Source of the DNA: Candidatus Competibacter sp.
Lineage (GTDB): Bacteria > Pseudomonadota > Gammaproteobacteria > Competibacterales > Competibacteraceae
Direction: 5' to 3'
NCBI GenBank assembly: GCA_029624815.1
Contig: JARSSH010000064.1
Location: 1 to 46,428 of the forward strand
DNA length: 46,428 nt
Shown here: positions 9,968 to 19,387 of the stretch, in pieces
Numbering within the stretch: position 1 is the first letter of the stretch
Layout of the letters: the number at the start of each line of letters is the position of its first letter
Position numbers and translations under genes: made by a program
Notes under the pieces: generated by a model
Databases searched by the model: none
Told to the model about the DNA's origin: nothing
The model's input: the letters and a program-made list of their open reading frames with translations, nothing else

Positions 9968-10083
9968 TTAATTCAGCCGCAATCCAATTCCCTGGGCATC
10001 GAGTCGAACCAACCCCCGCTCGCGCAACTGGCGCAAATCCCGCCGCCAGGTCTTGTCGCCGTGCTCCGGTACGACGCCCGATA
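9968..10083 (-). pseudogene. Possible remnant of a winged-helix domain (C-terminal end)
   Basis: The minus-strand frame ending at 9968 reads 'HGDKTWRRDLRQLRERGLVR' followed by 'LDAQGIGLRLN' and a stop. It resembles the closing winged-helix segment of some restriction or regulatory proteins. The frame upstream has no related sequence and runs into the mepA promoter and signal peptide. It is therefore either a 3' fragment of a lost gene or a chance similarity. It lies in the 234-base gap between spoVR and mepA. I do not assign a family. Confidence 0.25.
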
Positions 10084-10160
10084 TCGGGGACTTTGCCGTA
10101 CATGTCACCCCCGGCGATGGTAAGCTTGAAGAATCCGATCGCGCTTCGAAGGGCAATACC

Positions 10161-11015
10161 ATGACGGTTCGATCCGCCGCATTACTGATTCCGCTCCTGC
10201 TGGGATGGGCGCCGGCTTGGGCTGGCAACGCGTGGAGCAGGATTAGCCATCCGCTGGCGGGCCCGCCGCAGGCCATCGGCGCCTACACCGCCGGCTGCAT
10301 CGGCGGGGCGGTGGCGCTCCCGTTGGAGGGCGAGGGCTACCAGGTCATGCGGCCCAGCCGCAACCGTTATTACGGTCATCCCGTGCTGGTGCAATTGGTG
10401 GAACGGCTGGGCCGGCAAACGGCGGCGCGGGGCGGGCGGCTGCTGGTCGGCGATCTGGGGCAACCGCGCGGCGGCCCGATGCCGAACGGCCACCGCAGCC
10501 ACCAAAGCGGGTTGGACGCGGATATCTGGTTTCTGCAACTGCCGCGCGACCGGCTGCTGTCGCGCGGCGAAGTCGAGCGGATCGAAATGCCCTCGATGGT
10601 GCGCGCCGACGAAGGCGTTTTGAACGGTTCGCGCTGGTCGCCGCGCTATCGGGACACGCTGAAACAGGCCGCGCTGGCGCCCGAAGTGGAGCGAATTTTC
10701 GTCAATCCGATCATCAAACAGGCGCTGTGCGCCAGCGAAACCGACCGAGGCTGGCTATATAAATTGCGGCCGTGGTGGGGGCACGACGCCCATTTTCACG
10801 TCCGGCTGGCCTGCCCGCCCGGTTCCGATCAATGCACACCGCAAAAACCGATCCCTCTCGACGACGGATGCGGCGCTGACCTGGCCAACTGGGTGCGGGA
10901 CATCGTGCAGGCGGTGCTGTCGCCGCGCCCCGACCGGAAACCCCGGCCGCCGTCCGAGGATAGACTACCGGCGACCTGCGGTTTCGTTTTGGAAAACCCC
11001 ACCGCCCGGCGCTAA
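10161..11015 (+). CDS. mepA: Penicillin-insensitive murein endopeptidase MepA
   Basis: A 284-residue periplasmic LAS-type metallopeptidase that cuts D-Ala-meso-DAP cross-links in peptidoglycan. The signal peptide is MTVRSAALLIPLLLGWAPAWA with cleavage near residue 22. Zinc-site residues are visible: His114 and Asp121 in 'HRSHQSGLDADIW', and the 'WWGHDAHFHVRL' segment with the HxH ligand. Paired cysteines at the N- and C-terminal parts fit the family's disulfides. The start is the ATG that begins a clean signal peptide; an in-frame ATG at 10053 would add 36 residues with no signal character. It converges with msrB. Confidence 0.93.
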   Translation: MTVRSAALLIPLLLGWAPAWAGNAWSRISHPLAGPPQAIGAYTAGCIGGAVALPLEGEGYQVMRPSRNRYYGHPVLVQLVERLGRQTAARGGRLLVGDLGQPRGGPMPNGHRSHQSGLDADIWFLQLPRDRLLSRGEVERIEMPSMVRADEGVLNGSRWSPRYRDTLKQAALAPEVERIFVNPIIKQALCASETDRGWLYKLRPWWGHDAHFHVRLACPPGSDQCTPQKPIPLDDGCGADLANWVRDIVQAVLSPRPDRKPRPPSEDRLPATCGFVLENPTARR

Positions 11016-11060
11016 GCCGGTTTCCCGGCGGGCCACGCTTCGGACCCGCTCACCGCCGGA

Positions 11061-11465
11061 TCACTGCTCCGTTTTGTCCCCCAGCTTCAGAGCCACCGAA
11101 TTGATGCAATAGCGCAGGCCGGTCGGGGCCGGGCCATCGTCGAACACATGGCCCAAATGCGCCCCGCAATCGGCGCATAGCACCTCGGTGCGGCGCATGA
11201 ACAAACCATGGTCATCGGCGGTGGCCACGTTTTCCGTCTTTACCGGCTGCCAGAAACTCGGCCAACCGGTGCCGGAATCGAACTTTGCCGCGGCATCGAA
11301 CAGCGGGGCGCCGCAGCATGCGCAGCGGTAAACACCCGGTTCGTGGCAATCGTGATACTCTCCGGCGAAGGCCGGTTCCGTCCCTTTCTGGCGACAGATT
11401 CGATATTGCTCCTGGGTCAACTGCGCCCGCCATTCGGGATCGGATTTGCTGATTTTGTAGCTCAT
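11061..11465 (-). CDS. msrB: Peptide-methionine (R)-S-oxide reductase MsrB
   Basis: A 134-residue enzyme that reduces methionine R-sulfoxide in proteins. The zinc site is Cys48/Cys51 (CACC) and Cys97/Cys100 (CADC). The catalytic Cys120 lies in 'RYCINSVAL'. Other family blocks are '[11 protein letters not shown]' and 'GHVFDDGP'. The open frame extends upstream to 11576 into the neighbouring antiporter gene, but the family N-terminus begins at [12 protein letters not shown], so the ATG at 11465 is chosen. A GAGGAG ribosome-binding site lies just upstream on the minus strand. It may be read together with the antiporter gene upstream; the gap is 71 bases. Confidence 0.96.
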   Translation of the reverse strand: MSYKISKSDPEWRAQLTQEQYRICRQKGTEPAFAGEYHDCHEPGVYRCACCGAPLFDAAAKFDSGTGWPSFWQPVKTENVATADDHGLFMRRTEVLCADCGAHLGHVFDDGPAPTGLRYCINSVALKLGDKTEQ

Positions 11466-11536
11466 GGCTGCTCCTCGCGTGGGTTGGGGCCTACGTTCGA
11501 TAGACCGCAACCGCCCGAATTGGTGTCGGACCCGCT

Positions 11537-13120
11537 TCAGCCCCGCCTGCTCGCCCGTTTCTCCAGCGCCTCCCAAACATGCTCGGCCAAACCCACGCCG
11601 ACCTCGTTAAAAGCCAGAAACGTCATGTCGGCGCCCGCCGCCTTCAGGGCTTCCGCCTCCTCGGGATAGCTGCTGATCGCGCCGATCACCCCCTCGAAGC
11701 CGTGCCGGCGCAACTGGCGCGTGGCGATGTTTTTCGCCTCGGGGTCCGGCATCGCCAGCACCACCGCCTTGAGACCGTCCAGCCGCAAGCGGTGCCAGAA
11801 TCCCGGATCTTCGGCATCGGCGTACACCACCCGCCGCCCCTCGTGGAGATGCCGTTCGACCTTGACCAGATCCGAGTCGATGCCGGACACCATCCGCACC
11901 TTGTGCGGACCCGGAACATGCTGGCGCTTTTTGAGAAAATCGTAGGCGGACGTGCCGGCGTGACCCATGCCGAGAATCAGGATCTGGGTGCTGCCCAGCG
12001 ACACCGGCTGCTCGTCGGGATGATGGTCGGGCCGCTCGAACCGCGCCAACCGATGTTCGAATCGCTCGTACAGGACATGGGCAAAGCGGTTGAGCGGCGC
12101 GGCGATAGCGAAGGACAGCGCCACGGTCAAGGCCAGCAATACCAGCCATTCGGAGCCCAGTTGCCCATTGCCGACCATGAACTTCACTACGATCAGCGCA
12201 AACTCGCTGTAGCTGGCCAGCGCCAGGGCGGTCAAAAAAGCGGTGCGGGCACGCAGGCGGAAAGCAACCAGGATGAAGAAAAACAGCGCCGCCTTGAGCG
12301 GTAGCAGCAGCGCCAGCAGCAACGCCCCGCCCAGCGTGGCCAGGCTGGGCCAACCTTCCAGGCCGATTTGCAGGAAAAAACCGACCAGCAACACTTCCTT
12401 CAGCGACCACAGAGCCTTGGAAAGCTCCACCGCCCGGGAATGGTTCGACAGCAGAACCCCCAATAGCAACGCACCCAACTCCGAGCTCAGCCCCAGATGT
12501 TCAAAACCCAGGCCGCCGACCACCAGCGCCAGCGCCAGTCCATACAGCACCAGCAATTCATCGTGGCCGCTCCAGTCCAGCAGCTTCATCACCAGCGGCT
12601 GCAACAGCGGCAGCCCCAGCACCAGCAAGGCCCACGGCGACGGCGCTCCCACGCCCGCCACCGTCATCAAGAGCAGCGCCGCCAAATCCTGAATGATCAG
12701 AATGCCGATCGCCACCCGGCCGTGAAAGGCGCGCAGTTCCGCCTTTTCCTCCAGACTCTTCGCGGCCAACACCGTGCTGGAAAACCCCAGGGTCGTTGCC
12801 AACAGCAGCGCCTGTCCCAGCGGCAGCATCAACGTCGCGAGCAGGCCCAGCCCCAGCAACACCCCGCTGACCGCCAGATGCAGCACCCCCCCACCCCAAA
12901 CCTCGGGACGAGTCAGACTTTTGATCCGCAGCTTGAGGCCGACGCTAAACAGCAGCAGCAATACGCCAGCATGGGCGATCCGTTCGAGCAGTTCGCTGCC
13001 CTCCTGCCCCAGGGCATTCAGCACGAATCCCGCCGCCAGATAACCGACCAGCGACGGCAAGCCCAAGTAACGAAACAGCAATCCCAGAAAAAAAGCGAGT
13101 GCAAGCCAAAAGGCATCCAT
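11537..13120 (-). CDS. Kef/YbaL-type monovalent cation:proton antiporter (CPA2) with TrkA-N domain
   Basis: A 527-residue inner-membrane antiporter. About 12 hydrophobic helices fill residues 1-365. They start with '[16 protein letters not shown]' and include '[15 protein letters not shown]', the CPA2 pattern, and '[13 protein letters not shown]'. A Rossmann-type TrkA-N (RCK) domain follows at about 375-490 with '[17 protein letters not shown]', the dinucleotide loop. This build is that of YbaL/KefB-like K+ or Na+ exporters. An in-frame GTG at 13180 would add a charged 20-residue tail; the ATG at 13120 has GGAG 12 bases upstream and begins at the first helix, so it is preferred. The exact ion is not readable. 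Confidence 0.9.
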   Translation of the reverse strand: MDAFWLALAFFLGLLFRYLGLPSLVGYLAAGFVLNALGQEGSELLERIAHAGVLLLLFSVGLKLRIKSLTRPEVWGGGVLHLAVSGVLLGLGLLATLMLPLGQALLLATTLGFSSTVLAAKSLEEKAELRAFHGRVAIGILIIQDLAALLLMTVAGVGAPSPWALLVLGLPLLQPLVMKLLDWSGHDELLVLYGLALALVVGGLGFEHLGLSSELGALLLGVLLSNHSRAVELSKALWSLKEVLLVGFFLQIGLEGWPSLATLGGALLLALLLPLKAALFFFILVAFRLRARTAFLTALALASYSEFALIVVKFMVGNGQLGSEWLVLLALTVALSFAIAAPLNRFAHVLYERFEHRLARFERPDHHPDEQPVSLGSTQILILGMGHAGTSAYDFLKKRQHVPGPHKVRMVSGIDSDLVKVERHLHEGRRVVYADAEDPGFWHRLRLDGLKAVVLAMPDPEAKNIATRQLRRHGFEGVIGAISSYPEEAEALKAAGADMTFLAFNEVGVGLAEHVWEALEKRASRRG

Positions 13121-13259
13121 TGGTGAACGCAACTCCAGACGCGGGATCTTGTGAAAACGCGAGCGGGATGGTTGCGACACCTCCCATTCGAGTCAGACGA
13201 TGCCAGCCGCGTCGTTTTCCAGCGGCCGGCATCGGGAAGTTGTTGTTGTTAAGGAAGAG

Positions 13260-13502
13260 TCAGGCCTTTTTGAGGACTTGCACCACGTACAGCAAAACCA
13301 TGGCGCCCACCGTGGCGGTGATCAGCTTGCCGATTAGGCCGACCGCCGCAAAACCGATCAAGCGAAACAATAAACCGCCGACGAAAGCGCCAATCACACC
13401 GATGACCAGATTACCGCCAAGTCCCATGCTACCACCACGCATGAAGGTGGTCGCAATCCAGCCCGCGATCAGGCCAATAATCAGAAATCCAATTAAATCC
13501 AT
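13260..13502 (-). CDS. GlsB/YeaQ/YmgE family small membrane protein
   Basis: An 80-residue protein of the transglycosylase-associated family, seen in many bacteria as a stress-induced inner-membrane protein. Three hydrophobic helices are joined by Gly-rich turns. The family signature 'AGWIATTFMRGGSMGLGGN' followed by 'VIGVIGAFVGGLLF' is clear. It stands alone between the antiporter gene and a pseudogene, with its ATG close to a purine-rich AGGAT stretch. Its function is not known. Confidence 0.88.
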   Translation of the reverse strand: MDLIGFLIIGLIAGWIATTFMRGGSMGLGGNLVIGVIGAFVGGLLFRLIGFAAVGLIGKLITATVGAMVLLYVVQVLKKA

Positions 13503-13687
13503 GACGTTATCCTGAGGAAGCTTCTTGTGGTTCTATTGATCATAGCGCATGACGGCTACACGGGAAAATTGGCCAGAACCTTGAACCATCAACGCTCTAC
13601 TCATTCCGCAATCTTCCAAGAACTTTTCCGCCTGGCGATCGCTCAACGGCTCCCGCCCCGCCTATCCGCCGGGATCATCACCCATCG

Positions 13688-13940
13688 TCATTGCGTGGAA
13701 TAAGCGGGTTGAGAAGCATTGGAGCGATTTCGGCCATCGGCAGAGACGACCGACTCAGAATAGTATCCTTGGATTTCATGACAGCGCCTGGATTTGAGAA
13801 AGCGCAGTTGGGCTTCATTCTCCACACCCGCGGCAATAACCCGCAGCCCGGAGCCTGACATCAATACGAGATCCCTGCCACGATCCCGAATCACACCGGC
13901 AAAAACGTTGCGCTTGACGAAAGTCGTCGGCTCAGCATCA
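13688..13940 (-). pseudogene. Decayed remnant of an EAL (c-di-GMP phosphodiesterase) domain
   Basis: The minus-strand frame reads 'TTFVKRNVFAGVIRD', then 'GLRVIAAGVENEAQL' and 'CHEIQGYYSESVV'. These line up with the last third of EAL domains (FV..I, then GLRVIAEGVETEEQL, then CDEIQGYYFSRP). The catalytic front of the domain, including the EAL motif, is absent. The acidic residue in the AEGVE motif is replaced (AAGVE), and the tail after the domain is random-looking. The coding similarity begins right at the stop of the hybrid kinase gene upstream on the same strand. This is most likely the 3' scar of a deleted phosphodiesterase gene that once followed the kinase. Confidence 0.7.
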
Positions 13941-16934
13941 TGGGCTAGCAGGCGTCGAATTCATTCGACGCTCTCTCTCCATCTCCACGACCAATGCTGC
14001 CCGCACCCGCGCATAGTGACGATCCACCTTTCGCAGCAAGGTGGGAACATCTTCCAAACATCGGTCTCGCCCCCGGTATTCCAATTCCTTGCACACGGCC
14101 ACCAACTGGGCCGCGCCCAGATTGGCGCTGCTCGACTTGAAGCCATGGGCCGCCTGGCACAGCGCCGCGCCATCCCCAGCGATCGCCGCTTCTCGCATCT
14201 GCTGGAGCAAGACGGGGGAGCCGTTCAAATAGAGTTCGATGATTTTAACCAGCACGCTGGGCTGGCCAGGCCGCTGCAAGGCGCGGATTTGGGCCAGCGC
14301 CTGCTCGTCCAGCGGGGACACGGTTTGCTCGGATGAAGACCAAAAGGTCGGATCGAGCGGCGGAGCGTCTTCAGGACAAGCCACCGTTACCTCCGCGCAT
14401 GCCGTTGGCGGCAACGAGGATACAGGAGATGGAGACGACCGCGCGGACATGGATGCGCCGCCGCTGGCCGGCAGCCAGCGATCCAGCATGGCGGCCAATT
14501 GTTCCTGAGTAAAGGGCTTGCTCAAATAATCGTCCATCCCTTCCGCCAAACACTGTTCCCGGAAGCCTTTGACGATGTTGGCGGTCAGGGCAACGATCGG
14601 GAGGCGCGGCCGGCCCTGGGCGTGTTCCCAACGGCGGATGGCGGCGGTGGCGGCGAAACCATCCAGCACCGGCATCTGGCAGTCCATCAAAATCAGGTCA
14701 TACGCGGCTCGAGCCACGGCTTCAACCGCCTCCTGGCCGTTGGCCGCCACCTCGCCCTGACAGCCCAGCATGTTCAGTATCGTCAAGGCCATCTCCTGGT
14801 TGACCGGATTATCCTCGACGACCAGAATCCGGCCGACGAACCGAGGCAAGCGCATGGTGGGCAAGGCCGGGGGCTGGCTATTCGGATCGACCGCTGGGAT
14901 CAATAGCCGGCACAGGATTTTATACAGATCGGCTTGGCGCACCGGTTTGTACAAAACGCCTTGAACGCCTTGTATGTCGGCTTGAGCCGTCTGCTCGGTC
15001 CGGGCATCCAATCCATTAGAGGATAGCAGCACCAGCTTGAGCCCAGCCAATGTGGGATCGGCGCGGATTTTCCCGGCCAGATCAAGGCCATCCATCCCAG
15101 GCATCCGAACGTCCAGAAGCGCCAGATCATAGTGCTCGCCAACCCGCGTGGCGTCCCGCAGCCGAGCCAGCGCCTGGACTCCGTTCTCCGCTTGATCGCT
15201 TACCAAACCCCAAGCCATCGTCTGCCGCTGCAAAATCTCGCGGTTGGTGGCGTTGTCATCGACCAGCAAAATCCGTAAGCCCCGCAACTCCTCCCGCGCT
15301 GGCCACCGCGACCGCACGCTGGTCGCCGACTGCAACAGCGGGAGCGTAAACCAGAACCGGGAACCCACTTCCGGCGTGCTGTCCACGCCGATCTCCCCGC
15401 CCATCAACTGAATTAGCTGTCGCACAATGGCCAGCCCCAACCCAGTGCCGCCATAGTGGCGGGTGGTGGAACCGTCCGCCTGGGTGAAGGCGTCGAAAAT
15501 CTGGGCACACGCCGCCGGGGCAATCCCAATGCCAGTATCCTGGACTTCGAAGCACAGGCGCGGCCCACCGGCATTCTGCTCCAACAGGCGTAGCCGCATA
15601 ACCACCTCGCCTCGCTCGGTAAACTTGATGGCGTTACTCGCCAAGTTCACCAGAATCTGCCGCAAGCGTATTGGATCGCCCCGCACCGCGGCCGGCAGGT
15701 TGAGCGGCAAATCGCTGACCAAATCCAGGCTCTTTTCGTGTGCTCGCCCCGCTAGCAACGCCGCCGTCTCTTCCACCAACTTCCGCAAATCGAAGGACAC
15801 AACTTCCAAGGTCATCCGGCCCGACTCGATCTTGGAAAAGTCCAGAATATCGTTGATGGTGACCAGCAAGGCGTGGCCCGAATTGAGAATCATGTCCGCA
15901 AACCGTTGCTGCTGGGCGTTCAAGGGGGTGTTCCGCAGCAACTCCGCCATGCCTAACACCCCGTTCAGGGGGGTTCGAATCTCGTGGCTCATCGTGGCCA
16001 GGAACGCCGATTTGGCCCGACTGGCCGCCTCGGCGGCTTCCTTGGCCTGATGCAAGGCGGCTTCCGCCCGTTTGCGGGCGGAGAGATCGTGCGCGACCAC
16101 CTGAAAGGCCCGCTTGCCCCGATACACGAACGGGGCGGCGGCCACCTCCACGGGAAACACGGCGCCATCCATCCGCAGGTAGCGCTCCTCCAGCAGGGGA
16201 ACCGCCGTATTGAGCGCGAGGATCTGTTTTATTCGCTCCCGCACGACTGCATGGCTGTCAGGATGAATCCGATCCCAGATTGACGCGCCCAGCAACGCCG
16301 CTGCTGAATCCGCCCCAAACATCCGAACGCCGCTGGCATTGATATAGGCGATTTTTTCATCGAGATTGATGAAAATCATATCGGGCGATAACTCGACAAG
16401 CTGCCGGTAGGCGTTTTCGCTGTCCGCAAGCGCCTGCGTCGTTTTCCGCAACGCGCGCAAAGGAACCAGCCGCAGTGGAAAAAACAGGATGACGCCCAGC
16501 ACCAGCCCGGCAAAAGCGACCCAAGCGGTTTCCACCGCCAGTCCACGCAATGAGACAACCACTTCCACACTGCCGACCTCGGTGCCGAAATCGTAAATCG
16601 GATATGCGCGGATGAGGGTGGGCGCGGCCAGCTCCGGCATCAGGTGGGCAATCATCGTTCCGTCCTGGCCGATCACGGCGGAACCGTACTGCCGATTACC
16701 ATGGCGTTGCAGTAGCGATGTCAGCCGTTCGGGCTGGAAGCGCCACAAGCCAGTGCTGTGGTTGACAAACTCCGTCACGACCGTGGCGAGGGATTGAGCC
16801 TCGCTTTGCAACGCGCCGCTACGATTCTGATAGGACCAGAGAAAAAACGCGGTGGGCGCCGCCAGCATGACGAACACCGCCAAACCGCCCGCCAGCCAGG
16901 CAAACAGGCGTTCGATTTGGGAAGGCCTGTTCAC
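13938..16934 (-). CDS. Hybrid sensor histidine kinase/response regulator (BarA-like: PAS-HisKA-HATPase-REC-REC-HPt)
   Basis: A 998-residue membrane phosphorelay protein. TM1 is at about 14-34, a short periplasmic part at about 35-135, and TM2 at about 136-156. A PAS domain sits at about 172-285 and HisKA follows with His317 in 'SHEIRTPLNG'. The HATPase carries 'NLASNAIKFTE' and 'GGTGLGLAIVRQL'. Two receivers follow, with phosphoacceptor aspartates in 'LALLDVRMPGMDG' and 'LILMDCQMPVLDG'. The C-terminal HPt domain has His930 in 'AAHGFKSSSANLG'. The GTG start overlaps the stop of the upstream PstS-like gene as GTGA, so the two are translated together. No separate regulator with an output domain is adjacent. 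Confidence 0.95.
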   Translation of the reverse strand: MNRPSQIERLFAWLAGGLAVFVMLAAPTAFFLWSYQNRSGALQSEAQSLATVVTEFVNHSTGLWRFQPERLTSLLQRHGNRQYGSAVIGQDGTMIAHLMPELAAPTLIRAYPIYDFGTEVGSVEVVVSLRGLAVETAWVAFAGLVLGVILFFPLRLVPLRALRKTTQALADSENAYRQLVELSPDMIFINLDEKIAYINASGVRMFGADSAAALLGASIWDRIHPDSHAVVRERIKQILALNTAVPLLEERYLRMDGAVFPVEVAAAPFVYRGKRAFQVVAHDLSARKRAEAALHQAKEAAEAASRAKSAFLATMSHEIRTPLNGVLGMAELLRNTPLNAQQQRFADMILNSGHALLVTINDILDFSKIESGRMTLEVVSFDLRKLVEETAALLAGRAHEKSLDLVSDLPLNLPAAVRGDPIRLRQILVNLASNAIKFTERGEVVMRLRLLEQNAGGPRLCFEVQDTGIGIAPAACAQIFDAFTQADGSTTRHYGGTGLGLAIVRQLIQLMGGEIGVDSTPEVGSRFWFTLPLLQSATSVRSRWPAREELRGLRILLVDDNATNREILQRQTMAWGLVSDQAENGVQALARLRDATRVGEHYDLALLDVRMPGMDGLDLAGKIRADPTLAGLKLVLLSSNGLDARTEQTAQADIQGVQGVLYKPVRQADLYKILCRLLIPAVDPNSQPPALPTMRLPRFVGRILVVEDNPVNQEMALTILNMLGCQGEVAANGQEAVEAVARAAYDLILMDCQMPVLDGFAATAAIRRWEHAQGRPRLPIVALTANIVKGFREQCLAEGMDDYLSKPFTQEQLAAMLDRWLPASGGASMSARSSPSPVSSLPPTACAEVTVACPEDAPPLDPTFWSSSEQTVSPLDEQALAQIRALQRPGQPSVLVKIIELYLNGSPVLLQQMREAAIAGDGAALCQAAHGFKSSSANLGAAQLVAVCKELEYRGRDRCLEDVPTLLRKVDRHYARVRAALVVEMERERRMNSTPASP

Positions 16935-17785
16935 GGCGGATACGGGGCGGAAACATAACCCGAGCGATTCAAAATCTCCTTTCCAGACACCGAAAGAATG
17001 AATTCCAAAAAACCCTGGGCCACCGGCGACAGCGTGGGGCCGCGCGCGATGTAAAGAGGTTTGTAGTAGGGGTAGGCGCCTTGGCGCAGGGCGACCAGAG
17101 TGGGCGCTTTGCCGTCGATGGGCAACGCATTGAGTTTGCGGTTCTGGGCCTGCGCCAGCGCCAGATTGGTTGTACCGAGGGAATCGGGCGTCTTTTCCAG
17201 CAGATCTATATTCTCCAGATCATTGGCGGCCACCAACATGCCGGGCCGCGCCAGCGCGACGTCAATCGCCCGGTCCATGCCCGGCGATAGCTTGCGCAGG
17301 ATCAGGGTGTCCGATTCGGACGGGCTGCGCACCACCAGCCGGATGGGCGAACCATCGGCCCAGGTCGTTATCTTGCCGCTGTAGATCGCCGCCAATTGCT
17401 CGATGCTCAATCCCGGCGGCGGCGGCTCCTTCCCCGTGACCACGAGAAGGGGAGTACGGCCAAGCTCCCAATCCTGGCCACCCCGAGCTTTTTCAGACTC
17501 GGTCAATGGCTTGCCCGACACCGCCAAATCGATCGCGCCGGCGAGAACCGCGCGAATCGAACCGTTACTGCCCATCGGCGGTTCAACGACATGCACCCTG
17601 ACGTCTGGATTGAGTTTTCCATACGCCTCGGTCCATTGCTCGATCAGCGGAGTCGACGAGCCCGTTCCTCCCACAGTCAGCGCTTGCAGGCGGGCCAAAC
17701 CCGCCGCACTCGCCAAATCCACCGCCAGCAAACACACGAGGCCAACAACGTGGATTTTATTGCTCCAGGCAGTGAGTTTCATCAT
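16931..17785 (-). CDS. PstS-like periplasmic phosphate/anion-binding protein
   Basis: A 284-residue secreted solute-binding protein of the PstS-like class. The signal peptide ends near 'VDLASAAG' (about 28). The fold signature is visible in 'LTVGGTGSSTPLIEQW', the phosphate-type loop, then 'AVLAGAIDLAVSGKPLTE', 'LAAIYSGKITTW' and a late 'FILSVSGKEIL'. No pstC, pstA or pstB lies nearby. The gene instead overlaps a hybrid sensor kinase by four bases. That arrangement suggests the binding protein feeds a signal to the kinase rather than to a transporter. Two ATG codons in tandem open the gene, with GGGAG just upstream. The ligand is inferred from family only. Confidence 0.85.
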   Translation of the reverse strand: MMKLTAWSNKIHVVGLVCLLAVDLASAAGLARLQALTVGGTGSSTPLIEQWTEAYGKLNPDVRVHVVEPPMGSNGSIRAVLAGAIDLAVSGKPLTESEKARGGQDWELGRTPLLVVTGKEPPPPGLSIEQLAAIYSGKITTWADGSPIRLVVRSPSESDTLILRKLSPGMDRAIDVALARPGMLVAANDLENIDLLEKTPDSLGTTNLALAQAQNRKLNALPIDGKAPTLVALRQGAYPYYKPLYIARGPTLSPVAQGFLEFILSVSGKEILNRSGYVSAPYPP

Positions 17786-18066
17786 GTCTCCCAGCGCGCT
17801 TCTCGACAGATTGTGGTCGACTCGCGAGCGGAAATCCTCCCAACCTCATTTTTTTCAAAGGGTCGGCGTCAGCGACAGGGAGATTGGGCTCGACTATCCA
17901 CGTTTCCGCGATTTAAAGAGGGTCGCCTAGGCGATTTCCGGCCAGCATCCCACCTAAATCTCGTTTCATGCTTCAGCGCGGGAACGCCATTTTGCCGCTT
18001 CAATGAGCGGCGATAAAGCCCACCGAGACAGACATCTGGTCGGATCGCCGAACCGCTGCCGCAAGT

Positions 18067-19212
18067 CTAATCATCCAGCAGTTTGCCGGCTTGACGGTAA
18101 CTCAGCGGCTCCCGCCCCGCCACCTTGCAGAATTTCTGCCCCGGCCGGACCAATCGCTCGGTCATGCGGGCAAACAACAAACCCCCGGTCGCGGCGCAAA
18201 GGGGCGTCCGCGCCGCGCCGGGCGGGTCGCCCAGCGGGTCCATCAATTCCGCGACTCTTTCGCCCTCCATGACGGACTCACCCAACTGTTTACGATAGAC
18301 CAGCACGCCAGCGGCCGGCGCGGTCAGCACGTCCACCCCTTCCAGCGGGGTCGGTTGGCAACGCGGTTCCGGCAGCGGCCCCGGTTCGCCGGCGATCACG
18401 CCGCGCCGTTGCAAGAACCGCAGCAGCGCCGCCGCGTCGGTCGCCGCGTATTCATCGCCCACATCCGCTTGCCCGCGCAGTTCCACCGTGGTCGCGAAAC
18501 AGGCCAAAGGCACCGGGCCCTCCCCCGCCAGAGCCGCGCGCAGCTTCCACCACGGACCGGCGCAGGCTTCGTCGAACGGATTGCCGCCCGGCTCTTCTTC
18601 CAGCAAAATCGCTGCCGCCCCCAGCTCCGCGCCCAGCGTCCGCGCCTCGTCGGCCTGCCAGCGCGATGCATACAGATGCAATAGCGCCTCGCCGTCGCAA
18701 TGCAGGTCGAAGACAAAATCGGCGTCGATGGCCTGCCCCAACAACGCCAGCTTGAGCGCGTCCGCCTCCCGCGCCGCCCGCTGTTCGGCCAGTACGATCC
18801 GCAAGGTTGCGCGGACCAACGCCGCATTGTCGATCGGGTCGGCGCCCAGCCGTCCCCGCAACCGCTCCAGAGCGAACGGCGCCAGGTCGGGAAAGCCACG
18901 ATTGAAATTGCCGGCGCCCTCGAAATCGAAACGGCCCAGCAAACGACCGTTGCAGTGCTGGTTCAAGCCAATCGGATTGGCGACCGGCACCACCACCACT
19001 TCACCCACCATCCGGCCTTGTTCCAAAGCCTGCTCCAGCCCGCGCAGCAGGTGCTGCGCCACCAACAGACCCGGTATTTCGTCGGCATGAAGGGCGGCCT
19101 GGAAATAGGCTTTGGGCCGCGCGCCGGGTGTACCGTAGCGATGAACCCGCAACGTCCGCCGCGTGCCGGGCGCCGGCGCGGGCAATTCAAGATGATCGGT
19201 GGCCGTGGGCAT
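18067..19212 (-). CDS. Succinylglutamate desuccinylase/aspartoacylase family hydrolase
   Basis: A 381-residue M14-like zinc hydrolase. The first zinc motif is 'ALHADEIPG' (His42, Glu45), followed by 'VPVANPIGLNQ', the family's substrate-side 'FDFEGAGNFNRGF' (Asn-Arg pair) and a third ligand His in 'FDLHCDGEAL'. A C-terminal beta-barrel segment has 'APAAGVLVYRKQLGESVMEG', as in AstE/AspA-like proteins with a lipoyl-like tail. Members cleave N-acyl amino acids or amidated peptides; the actual substrate is unknown. It is followed by a fructosamine kinase-type gene on the same strand upstream. The ATG start is unambiguous. Confidence 0.88.
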   Translation of the reverse strand: MPTATDHLELPAPAPGTRRTLRVHRYGTPGARPKAYFQAALHADEIPGLLVAQHLLRGLEQALEQGRMVGEVVVVPVANPIGLNQHCNGRLLGRFDFEGAGNFNRGFPDLAPFALERLRGRLGADPIDNAALVRATLRIVLAEQRAAREADALKLALLGQAIDADFVFDLHCDGEALLHLYASRWQADEARTLGAELGAAAILLEEEPGGNPFDEACAGPWWKLRAALAGEGPVPLACFATTVELRGQADVGDEYAATDAAALLRFLQRRGVIAGEPGPLPEPRCQPTPLEGVDVLTAPAAGVLVYRKQLGESVMEGERVAELMDPLGDPPGAARTPLCAATGGLLFARMTERLVRPGQKFCKVAGREPLSYRQAGKLLDD

Positions 19213-19387
19213 CGAGCGTTCTCCTGCATCGGCGGTTCGGTGAATCCAAGGCGATCACGTCAACCGGGAGATCGACAAAGCAGGCGAAGCACGCGATCAG
19301 CTGGACGCGAATCGGGCGAGTAAAACGCCAGACCGTCGCCGAGTCGAATCCCTCCGAATCGCTGCTGTTGCCGCTTCCCATCTTCCG

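Noticed and set aside
17786-18066. Possible gene between the PstS-like and AstE-like genes
   Set aside because: The 281 bases show no open frame with ribosome-binding site or protein features; I see nothing in it.
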